Part shown: piece after piece, positions 1 to 5,304 of the stretch | How the letters are laid out: the number at the start of each line of letters is the position of its first letter | Position numbering within the stretch: position 1 is the first letter of the stretch | Assembly: GCA_964597075.1 (NCBI GenBank) | Contig: CAZQXC010000157.1 | Span: forward strand, 1-5,304 | DNA length: 5,304 nucleotides | Source of the DNA: UBA2336 sp964597075 | GTDB taxonomy: Bacteria > Bacteroidota > Bacteroidia > Cytophagales > Cyclobacteriaceae | Direction of reading: 5' to 3' | Notes under the pieces: generated by a model | What the model saw: only the letters and a program-made list of their open reading frames with translations | Told to the model about the DNA's origin: nothing | Database searches by the model: none | Program-made: the position numbers and the translations under genes

Positions 1-2363
1 TGTTTTAATAAGGTATTATTTTCTTGGATTGCTTTGTCGCAAATCAAAGGCCCCATTTTACTTGAAAACAAATCATTCTTGAAAAATTTAACAACATTCG
101 ATGGAATGGATAGCAAGACTCTTAATTTTTTTTCTTCATTTTCATAAATATTAAAATCTTCGTCGTTAAGCTCAAATTTTGCTCCTTCGAAAGCTGCAAT
201 GCCCTTGTCCGCTAAAATTGGAGTTAATATTATTAATAATTTAGAAACTTCATTCCATCCATTTATAATTTCATCAAGAAATTCCTTTTTTAAACCAGAA
301 TCTACAAAATCACTATTTCTAAGAACTCGGGAACTTGCTGTTATCTGTCTCATTAACACTTGAAATGAATAATCTTTCATAACAGAATTAATCACCTGAT
401 TATATGGCCTTATTTGGTCATAATGCTTGTCATTATATTTGTCCTTTAATTCATCTGGCAACCCTGAAGAAATAACATTTTGACTGATTTTCTTTTCTTC
501 TTTTTCTAAACTTTCCACATTCGGTTCCCAAGAGATTGAATGATATGGATTTAAATTACCTGGAATTTTAACTTTTTCATTAACACTAATTAGAGTTTCC
601 CTTATGTCACTTAATAAAATTTTAATGGCGTCTTCTTTATTTCGGTCTATTCCAGTATAAAATTCCATTATTTCTGGAAAATCGATATAAATTTTTTCTT
701 TATATACTTTCTCTTTAAAGCCAATATTAAGATTCATTCTGTGAGCAAGAAAATAATATATCCAGTAAACATTTTTAAAGAAAAACATGTCTATTTTTCT
801 GGCAAATATTGCATTATCAAATAATACTTGAAACAAGTAATTTAAGTCCAATTCAATGTAATTCTTCTCACAAAATTCACTCAGCTCCTTTTTAAAATAA
901 TCTAATGAAAACTCGAAATCACCTCTTTCCAAAAGCACTTCACAGTAATACCCTAATACATAAGTACAATCCTTTATATCAGGTTTCTTACTTTTATAAG
1001 TTGGAACGTCATATTCTTCAAATATTATTGATAAAATTGTATCTAACAGTTTAGTTCTATTTACAGAGGAATGTTCAACACCTATTTTTGATGATGCTTT
1101 CAATATAGCCAAACAATTTTTAGCTGTTCTGTGAATGTTTAAAACCTCCAAATCACTTGTTACTTTTCTTAAAACAGTATCGTTATCTTCATTAAAAGAT
1201 TTATTAACCATATATTGATTAACAATTTTCCGAATCTCACTTTGCGGTAAAGCCAACAAGTAATAATTTTCAAATTCTCTATCAATTTTCACATTTTCAT
1301 CTTCCTCTTCAGTAATCAAAAACAAATCGTTACCTATAGTATTAAGTATAATTATTGGTATCTCTTTAAAACCATCTGAAACATTTTTTATCATTTTTAA
1401 AGTACCTTGTTCTTCAAAACAAATAGAGTCAATTATGATACAATCAATTAATCTTATTTCTTTCTTATAATTATTTCTTATATTATTTTCAAGGTCTTTT
1501 ACTACTTTATGTTTTTTCGTTAATTTCGAATCTATGTAAATGAATGTTTTACCAATCTTCCATGCTTCTAATTTTAAAAAATGAGCTAATGAGGTTAGCC
1601 CAAATTCAGCTGGAGCTTTTATTATTATGTCTTTAGGCTTATTAAGAATATCAGAAATATCAACCCTATTTTCTGTGTTTTTTGAGGGATTTTTTGATAA
1701 ATTACTAGATGTACTAATTATGGGATCTAGCCATAAAGGAGCATCTTCATTAAAAGATTTTAAAGAATATTTTAAATCATTCTCTAGTTTTACCCAAACT
1801 CCGTCGATTGTATCTACTACTTCCTTAGATTTATATTGGGTTGAAAGACTCTTAATGAATAGTTCTAATTTATTGTTCAACTCCTTTTCAAATTCAGAAG
1901 CACCCTTGTAATCTACATATAAACCATTTTGTCCTAAATCAGCTTTAAAGTCCTGAACTCTTTTATATTGTTCATAGTCAAGAGTTTTGGGGTTTACATC
2001 TTCGTTGTTAAAAAAGAAAATTATCCTTGGTAGGGACTTACTTGACTTTTTTTCCAAAGCTTTAATGTATTCATGTTCAGTACCACTACCTGCAATTTTA
2101 GTTGGAGTGCCAAATCTATAACCCATTATACCAATGAATATATCATAGTTTGATTTATCTACCGATTCATCTATTATTTCTTGTCCATTTTTACCCACGT
2201 CAGGCAAAACGTCGTTTTCCCATCTAAATGTTTCGAACTTTATGCCTAGATGTTTTGCAAGACCCTTGTTTAATTTTTCTATTACTCGTGCAGATATCTC
2301 TCTTTCAAGGTTGCAATCACTAGGAGATGAAATAAAGCATTTATAAACATTCAAGCTTTCCAT
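1..2363 (-). CDS. DUF4062 domain + STAND-like P-loop NTPase, candidate antiphage sensor; C-terminus outside window
   Basis: The frame starts at ATG 2363-2361 and runs 787 codons without a stop to the left edge. An in-frame TAA lies two codons before the ATG, so this is the first possible start. There is no Shine-Dalgarno site, only an A-rich leader. Residues 1-172 match DUF4062, a TIR-like fold: FISSPSD at 10-16 then LERE, FRWENDVLP at 46-54, YDIFIGIMGYRFGTPT at 73-88 and SGTEHE at 93-98. Residues 173-243 are a linker. Residues 244-385 look like a STAND NTPase: degenerate Walker A APAEFGLTS at 250-258 with Leu256 in place of Lys, and Walker B CIIIDS at 308-313. Residues 386-787 are an alpha-rich region with conserved-looking blocks (DLEVLNIHRT 404-413, VNRT 434-437, PDIKDC 461-466, FYTGIDR 568-574, SSRVLRNSDFV 677-687). 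From memory these blocks recur in STAND proteins carrying N-terminal metallophosphoesterases. By inference the NTPase and C-terminal parts sense a phage product and DUF4062 is the effector. The gene is very A/T-rich and probably transferred. DUF4062 is a firm call; a defence role is inference. Confidence 0.85.
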   Translation of the reverse strand, partial: MESLNVYKCFISSPSDCNLEREISARVIEKLNKGLAKHLGIKFETFRWENDVLPDVGKNGQEIIDESVDKSNYDIFIGIMGYRFGTPTKIAGSGTEHEYIKALEKKSSKSLPRIIFFFNNEDVNPKTLDYEQYKRVQDFKADLGQNGLYVDYKGASEFEKELNNKLELFIKSLSTQYKSKEVVDTIDGVWVKLENDLKYSLKSFNEDAPLWLDPIISTSSNLSKNPSKNTENRVDISDILNKPKDIIIKAPAEFGLTSLAHFLKLEAWKIGKTFIYIDSKLTKKHKVVKDLENNIRNNYKKEIRLIDCIIIDSICFEEQGTLKMIKNVSDGFKEIPIIILNTIGNDLFLITEEEDENVKIDREFENYYLLALPQSEIRKIVNQYMVNKSFNEDNDTVLRKVTSDLEVLNIHRTAKNCLAILKASSKIGVEHSSVNRTKLLDTILSIIFEEYDVPTYKSKKPDIKDCTYVLGYYCEVLLERGDFEFSLDYFKKELSEFCEKNYIELDLNYLFQVLFDNAIFARKIDMFFFKNVYWIYYFLAHRMNLNIGFKEKVYKEKIYIDFPEIMEFYTGIDRNKEDAIKILLSDIRETLISVNEKVKIPGNLNPYHSISWEPNVESLEKEEKKISQNVISSGLPDELKDKYNDKHYDQIRPYNQVINSVMKDYSFQVLMRQITASSRVLRNSDFVDSGLKKEFLDEIINGWNEVSKLLIILTPILADKGIAAFEGAKFELNDEDFNIYENEEKKLRVLLSIPSNVVKFFKNDLFSSKMGPLICDKAIQENNTLLK

Positions 2364-2414
2364 TTTTTAAATACTCTATTAGATTAATAAGTCATATTCT
2401 TTTAGGATCAAAAT

Positions 2415-2436
2415 ATTTACACCTTATTGCGTAAAT
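2415..2436. promoter_or_regulatory. Spaced inverted repeat in the leader of the DUF4062-STAND gene
   Basis: ATTTAC (2415-2420) and GTAAAT (2431-2436) are perfect 6-base inverted arms separated by 10 bases. The half-site centres are therefore 16 bases apart, close to one and a half helical turns. The site lies 52-73 bases upstream of the start codon and could be an operator or a weak RNA hairpin. Six-base arms in A/T-rich DNA arise easily by chance, so this is only a candidate. Confidence 0.25.
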
Positions 2437-2702
2437 TCGGAAGGACATAAATATATATAATTTTAACAAGTATTTAATTATTGAAAGTAGTAAGGACTTT
2501 AAAAAAAGTAATATCATACCACTCCACACACATCGCCTTTCTTTTTGAGTCAGCTCATCTAAGTGTTTTATTACCTTTTTGAAAAAAATTTTACAAGAAA
2601 AAAATCAAGCTACCCTTCGGTTTTACACAATACTATTTCAAAGCAATTTACTAATAGTCTTTGTTGCCTACCCGTAATCATCTGGACTAATAATTAACAA
2701 GG

Positions 2703-2725
2703 GGAATCAAAAATACCCTGATTCC
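2703..2725 (-). terminator. Weak hairpin after the barrel-protein gene, possible terminator
   Basis: GGAATCA (2703-2709) and TGATTCC (2719-2725) form a perfect 7-bp stem with a 9-base loop, beginning two bases after the TAA stop at 2728-2730. On the minus strand the stem is followed by CCTTGTTAATTATT rather than a clean T-run, so it may terminate poorly or mainly protect the 3' end of the message. Confidence 0.4.
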
Positions 2726-2727
2726 TA

Positions 2728-3798
2728 TTAATCATTACCATCTTCCTCTTTATCCTTTAATTCTGGTCTTATTATTATTCCCATTAAGAACGCTGCTGCT
2801 GTATCAGGGGCAAATGTTCCGTTTGTATATAATCCAATGGTTTTGCTAAAGGGTAATGTTAAATTCACCTCGAACGTGGTTAAGGAGCTTTTTTCTTCTT
2901 CGAAAACCCTGTTATACAAATTATCATCGAACAAATAAAGAGAGACACCAGCTGAGAGGGAAAGCGCACCTCCATTTTTGAAGCCATATAATTCCCATTC
3001 TAGTCCGATATTTGAAACAAATTGCGCAAAATTTACTGTCTGTTTTTCTTCACCTACCTCTTCAAAACTTGTATAACGTGCACCTGTTCTAGCAAACCAT
3101 CTCCATGCCGACTGAACTAAATTTTCATTGTCTTGAAGCTCATCAAACTGATGAGTAAAACCTAGACCTACTGAAATACCGTTAATAGACTGGGCTATTT
3201 TTTTGAGGTCATCAGCATTGTCACCACTCTCTTTAAATTTGAAATTTCCAATGTTGCCAACTATTCCAAATTGCCTTATGGGTTTTCTTTTACCTCTTAC
3301 CGCTTGAATTTTTTCTCGCTTAGATGAACGGTCTTTTTCTTCACTTTCTAAATTCAATAGATTTATAGAAACGGCCGCATTACCAACAAAAAAGTTATCA
3401 TCAGAGTCCCCGATAAAATTATAACCCACTTTCGCTCCTACCCAGTAGTTTAGCATTGAAACACTATTTCCACCACCACCTGAGGAGGGGACGGATTCCA
3501 ATATTATAGTAGTTGTATTTTCGGACAATAAGTCACTTAAGCTTATTCTTTTAGAGGAATATCCAAAAAAAGAAATTATGAAAACAGAATTGATAGGAAT
3601 ATTATTTAGAGTAAAGTTACCGTCAAAATCTGTGTTGGTTCCGAAATTTGTGCCTTCTACACGTACTTGTGCTCCCGGAGCCGGCAACCCATTACTATCA
3701 ATAATTGTAGCGCTGTAATTGGCCGTTTCTTGGGCATAAATTGATCTTGAAATCACAAATATTAGCCAGAATAAGAATAATCTAACTTTAGTTTTCAT
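2728..3798 (-). CDS. Secreted CarboxypepD_reg-like domain protein with predicted outer-membrane beta barrel
   Basis: This 356-residue protein has a signal peptide at 1-22 (basic start, hydrophobic stretch 7-16, ending SIYA before Gln23). Residues 27-101 match a CarboxypepD_reg-like beta-sandwich: DSNGLPAPGAQVRVEGT at 34-50, then GTNTDFDGNFTL at 53-64. This domain usually sits at the N-terminus of TonB-dependent receptors and surface proteins of Bacteroidota. A Gly-rich linker follows (SSGGGG 105-110). Residues 114-349 show alternating amphipathic stretches typical of beta strands, for example YWVGAKVGYNF, WRWFARTGARYTSF and GALSLSAGVSLYLF, suggesting a barrel of roughly 8-12 strands. It lacks a TonB plug and is far shorter than a TonB receptor. 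It ends in a charged tail (KDKEEDGND) instead of the common C-terminal aromatic residue, so strand count and topology are uncertain. No catalytic motif is seen, so it is probably structural, adhesive or stress-related. The start is supported by the signal peptide and by the promoter at 3850-3880. Confidence 0.85.
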   Translation of the reverse strand: MKTKVRLFLFWLIFVISRSIYAQETANYSATIIDSNGLPAPGAQVRVEGTNFGTNTDFDGNFTLNNIPINSVFIISFFGYSSKRISLSDLLSENTTTIILESVPSSGGGGNSVSMLNYWVGAKVGYNFIGDSDDNFFVGNAAVSINLLNLESEEKDRSSKREKIQAVRGKRKPIRQFGIVGNIGNFKFKESGDNADDLKKIAQSINGISVGLGFTHQFDELQDNENLVQSAWRWFARTGARYTSFEEVGEEKQTVNFAQFVSNIGLEWELYGFKNGGALSLSAGVSLYLFDDNLYNRVFEEEKSSLTTFEVNLTLPFSKTIGLYTNGTFAPDTAAAFLMGIIIRPELKDKEEDGND

Positions 3799-3849
3799 AT
3801 GTAAAGTTTTAGTAGTTCTCTTAATTGATTGATATTGCCTTTTTATTAA

Positions 3850-3880
3850 TAAACCTATGTTTATTTGATTTTCGGTTCAA
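3850..3880 (-). promoter_or_regulatory. Bacteroidota-type promoter of the barrel-protein gene
   Basis: On the minus strand, TTG (3880-3878) is followed by a 20-base spacer and TAGGTTTA (3857-3850). This agrees at seven of eight positions with the Bacteroidota -7 element TAnnTTTG, and the spacing is within the usual 19-21 bases. Transcription would start near 3843-3846, giving a leader of about 45 bases before the ATG at 3798. Confidence 0.6.
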
Positions 3881-3898
3881 TACCCCTTAGAGGGTATT
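3879..3898. promoter_or_regulatory. Palindromic operator-like site abutting the -33 element
   Basis: AATACCC (3879-3885) and GGGTATT (3892-3898) are perfect 7-base inverted arms around a 6-base centre. It can also be read as TACCCCT-TA-GAGGGTA (3881-3896), the 7-2-7 layout used by NarL/LuxR-type response regulators. The left half fits the NarL heptamer TACYYMT exactly; the right half deviates at its last two positions. Its centre is about 44 bases upstream of the predicted start point, a usual place for an activator touching RNA polymerase. As a hairpin it has only an adjacent TTTT on the plus strand and no plus-strand gene before it, so a terminator is less likely. Confidence 0.45.
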
Positions 3899-4148
3899 TT
3901 GATGGGGGAAGTAAAAATGTAGGTAGTTAAGTATTTGGAGATGTAAAATTTATAAAAAATATTTCCAAAACAATTACATAAAAACCATAGAAATTTTAAG
4001 GTTTTACTTTTATTTTCAATGCTTTTTCGCAAAGTTTAGGGCGCTTTAAAACAACCTATTCTATTTTCTGTAAAAAAGAGTTTTTAAGAAGAAATATTGA
4101 AAGAAAATGAAGTTGCGAACCCAATGAAAACTGTATACCGTTTTATTT
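3899..4148. other. A/T-rich spacer between the DUF4386 gene region and the barrel-protein promoter
   Basis: No reading frame with coding character is visible in these 250 bases on either strand. There is one A/T-only palindrome, TAAAAA-AGAG-TTTTTA (4071-4086). There is also a loose AAAACC/GGTTTT inverted pair (3981-3986 and 4000-4005) with a 13-base loop. Either could help end transcription from the DUF4386 gene, but neither is strong. No RNA gene is recognised. Confidence 0.5.
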
Positions 4149-4243
4149 GTTGTTGGTTGTTCGTTGCTCGGGAATTGTAGTTACTAATTTTCCGCAATAC
4201 CAACATTGTACTTGGTACTTTGTACTCAATACTGAAATACGAG
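4149..4243 (-). repeat. Composite heptamer repeat element, copy A (diverged), directly after the DUF4386 stop
   Basis: Given on the plus strand, the element has three parts. First are three 7-base units of GTTGTTC type (4149-4169). Second is an imperfect inverted repeat from CGGGAA (4169) to TTTTCCG (ending 4194). Third are four 7-base units of RTACTNN type: GTACTTG, GTACTTT, GTACTCA, ATACTGA (4208-4235), with a loose ATACGAG at 4237-4243. Read with the gene, the array begins one base after the TAG stop at 4247-4245. It shares order, orientation and the exact block CTAATTTTCCGC with copy B at 5137-5220, but is more degenerate. It could act as a 3'-end or terminator-like element, or as a nonautonomous repeat. 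Confidence 0.7.
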
Positions 4244-4244
4244 T

Positions 4245-4928
4245 CTATTGGTTTGGAGGCCGGATTCCAAAAACCAGTAAATAGCCAATCATCCAAAACT
4301 CACCTATAGTAGCCGGGATAGTGAGCATGCTTACCCAAGAACCCGTTATCCCCATATAGCCGATAAAAGCACTTAAAATGTAACCGGCACCACCTACAAT
4401 GAGTACATGGCCAAGCCACAGCGGCATCCGTTTTGACTTAACCACCATATAACCCATGGGAATTAGCCATAGCCCAAAAAAGAGACTCCCCACCCCCCAC
4501 GCATTTTTAATCTGTTGTAAAAAAAGTTGAATTAGGATGGTCTTTTCACTCATAGCCTGAGTGCCGGTAGCCACTTCGAGTGCGCCCCCCATGGCCATTG
4601 CACTGATCATGATGGCTGTCGCATTGATCATACCCCAGGCGGCCAGCGCCCAGGCGGCAGTGTGATTGATGTCTTTAAAAAGTTTATAAAACCATACGGC
4701 TACCAATGCCTGAGATGCTACAATAAGGAGTTCAAACACGAGACGTAAGCGTGCAAGGGTTTCAAATTCCGTTAAATTCACAAGTGTTTTTGCCGGATCA
4801 TCACCTATATAGATGCGCGGGTGTAGGAAGAGAAATCCCACCATACCGGTAATAGCCAAAGCCAAATACCAAATTCCTGTCATTCGGGCCGTGCTAACTA
4901 GTTTTTTTTGGTCGTCATCGCTATTCAT
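4245..4928 (-). CDS. DUF4386 family integral membrane protein
   Basis: This 227-residue protein has six predicted transmembrane helices at about 17-36, 61-82, 92-114, 144-164, 168-190 and 200-221. It fits the DUF4386 family in length and layout. The N-terminal ARMTGIWYLALAITGM (14-29) resembles the family's opening helix. A short extracytoplasmic loop has GDDPAKTLVNL (42-52), followed by a helix starting ARLRLVFELL (59-68). LIPMGYMVVKS (155-165) and IGEFWMIGYLLVFGI (208-222) correspond to the conserved late motifs. The family's function is unknown to me, and no catalytic or ion-binding residues stand out. The ATG at 4928 is supported by a short hydrophilic head (NSDDDQKK) before helix 1; it lacks a Shine-Dalgarno site. 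It is visibly richer in G/C than the DUF4062-STAND gene, so it likely reflects the host's own composition. It has no close operon partner, with about 300 bases free on each side. Confidence 0.88.
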   Translation of the reverse strand: MNSDDDQKKLVSTARMTGIWYLALAITGMVGFLFLHPRIYIGDDPAKTLVNLTEFETLARLRLVFELLIVASQALVAVWFYKLFKDINHTAAWALAAWGMINATAIMISAMAMGGALEVATGTQAMSEKTILIQLFLQQIKNAWGVGSLFFGLWLIPMGYMVVKSKRMPLWLGHVLIVGGAGYILSAFIGYMGITGSWVSMLTIPATIGEFWMIGYLLVFGIRPPNQ

Positions 4929-5136
4929 AGTTGTTTTCTATTAGTATTCCAAGTCCTCAAGGTAAGACGCTTTATCTGCTTATTTGTTACAACACTTTTT
5001 CTTCTGCTATGCGAACCAAAATACGGGATACACTACCTATTTACTTACCTCCGACTACTGTATGCTATATACTGTGGTTTAGACTGTAAATTGCAGAATG
5101 ATTACTGAAAACCCTTCTTTTCGTTTCTGGTTAATC
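4929..5136. other. Upstream spacer of the DUF4386 gene
   Basis: With the repeat copy to its right, this forms a 304-base gap between two minus-strand genes. It should hold the DUF4386 promoter, but no clean TTTG/TAnnTTTG pair is evident; the nearest is TATTTTG on the minus strand at about 5016-5022, with no good upstream partner. A plus-strand frame of 66 codons starts inside the DUF4386 gene's first codons and crosses this region. It has no family resemblance and I do not regard it as a gene. Confidence 0.45.
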
Positions 5137-5220
5137 GTTGTTCGTTGTTCGGAAAAGTAAGTTGCTAATTTTCCGCGTCAACTCGGTACTCAATACTCAG
5201 TACTCAGTACTCAATACTAA
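5137..5220 (-). repeat. Composite heptamer repeat element, copy B, after the stop of the right-edge gene
   Basis: On the plus strand there are two perfect GTTGTTC heptamers (5137-5150). Next is a perfect 7-bp inverted repeat, CGGAAAA (5150-5156) and TTTTCCG (5169-5175), with a 12-base loop. Last are five tandem heptamers GTACTCA, ATACTCA, GTACTCA, GTACTCA, ATACTAA (5186-5220). Read on the minus strand, the array starts 12 bases after the TAG at 5235-5233 and is a run of TGAGTAY units followed by the hairpin. It is the better-preserved of the two copies in this window. I recall similar TGAGTAC/TGAGTAT runs and CGAACAAC runs between genes of Flavobacteriia, but have not verified this. Confidence 0.75.
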
Positions 5221-5232
5221 ATTCTCCATCAA

Positions 5233-5304
5233 CTAATGCGCCACCACCGGCGAATGGGTAAACGACTGAGATGACGCCACCCGCACTGCCCTATCCCAAC
5301 CCTC
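5233..5304 (-). CDS. C-terminal end of an unidentified protein, N-terminus outside window
   Basis: The last 72 bases, read on the minus strand, give 23 codons ending in TAG (5235-5233); the visible peptide runs from EGWDRAVRVASS to HSPVVAH. The stretch is clearly richer in G/C than the spacer beside it, and the frame is free of stops. Its stop is followed by the same repeat element as the DUF4386 gene's, which supports it being a real gene end. The fragment is too short to assign a family. Confidence 0.45.
   Translation of the reverse strand, partial: EGWDRAVRVASSQSFTHSPVVAH

Larger units (their letters stand above)
2364..2727. other. Gene-free spacer between the barrel-protein gene and the DUF4062-STAND gene
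   Basis: This 364-base A/T-rich spacer holds the leader of the DUF4062-STAND gene on the left and the 3' end of the barrel-protein transcript on the right. It contains a weak hairpin just after the barrel-protein stop (2703-2725) and a spaced inverted repeat 50-75 bases upstream of the STAND start (2415-2436). On the minus strand it also contains one short open frame that I do not call a gene (2392-2517). I found no convincing TTTG/TAnnTTTG promoter pair for the STAND gene; the nearest candidate, TATTTTG read on the minus strand at about 2407-2413, is one base short of the consensus spacing. No tRNA, CRISPR or insertion-sequence ends are visible. Confidence 0.6.

Noticed and set aside
1627..1911. 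Plus-strand frame of 94 codons
   Set aside because: It lies wholly antisense within the DUF4062-STAND gene, whose protein has recognisable domain motifs. The plus-strand product is a Ser/Phe/Leu-rich shadow without any family resemblance.
2581..2606. Two GAAAAAAAT direct repeats and long A/T runs
   Set aside because: Low-complexity A/T sequence; not distinguishable from chance in this spacer.
2632..2658. ACTATT / AATAGT inverted repeat with a 15-base spacer
   Set aside because: Short A/T-rich arms, long loop and no position tied to a gene boundary; likely chance.
4208..4235. CRISPR-like array
   Set aside because: The units are 7 bases in uninterrupted tandem, without spacers; this is not a CRISPR.
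4084..4296. Minus-strand frame of 70 codons
   Set aside because: It overlaps the end of the DUF4386 gene in another frame and runs through repeat copy A. The product is repeat-derived and has no coding character.
4908..5108. Plus-strand frame of 66 codons with hydrophobic product
   Set aside because: It begins antisense inside the DUF4386 gene and continues into its upstream spacer. The hydrophobicity follows from T-rich DNA, and no start signal or relative is seen.
4149..5220. Repeat copies A and B as ends of a transposon carrying the DUF4386 gene
   Set aside because: The copies are in direct orientation, have no terminal inverted repeats or target duplications, and no transposase lies between them. 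Their fixed position after stop codons fits an independent interspersed element better.

Overview
The window reads as chromosomal DNA of a member of the Bacteroidota, most likely a marine-type Flavobacteriaceae. The grounds are a CarboxypepD_reg-like domain fused to an outer-membrane barrel, one promoter of the Bacteroidota form (TTG, 20-base spacer, TAnnTTT-type -7), A/T-rich leaders without Shine-Dalgarno sites, and post-stop repeat elements of a kind I associate with Flavobacteriia. All supported genes lie on the minus strand, so the text below runs right to left in transcription order.

Right edge to 4245: a short C-terminal coding tail (stop at 5233-5235) is followed by a composite heptamer repeat element. 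Next come a gene-poor spacer and then a six-helix membrane protein of the DUF4386 family (4928 to 4245). A second, diverged copy of the same repeat element begins one base after the DUF4386 stop codon. The two copies occupy the same position relative to their upstream genes.

Middle, 4148 to 2728: an A/T-rich spacer leads to a well-formed Bacteroidota promoter. A palindrome of NarL/LuxR-like 7-2-7 layout abuts its -33 element. This promoter serves a secreted 356-residue protein with a CarboxypepD_reg-like domain, a glycine linker and a predicted small outer-membrane beta barrel. A weak hairpin follows its stop codon.

Left part, 2363 to 1: a long reading frame runs uninterrupted off the left edge (787 codons visible, no frameshift). 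Its first ~170 residues form a DUF4062 domain (TIR-like fold). The rest looks like a STAND-type P-loop NTPase with a long helical C-terminal part. The ATP-binding loop lacks the usual lysine. From memory, the core resembles one found elsewhere behind a metallophosphoesterase domain, which would make this an effector-swapped member of an Avs/NLR-like immune sensor family. It is markedly more A/T-rich than the DUF4386 gene, as expected for an acquired defence gene. It is the most likely candidate for an undescribed system here, but its C-terminus and any partner gene lie outside the window.

The three main genes do not form an obvious single operon. Each is separated by several hundred bases, and no functional link between them can be read from the sequence.
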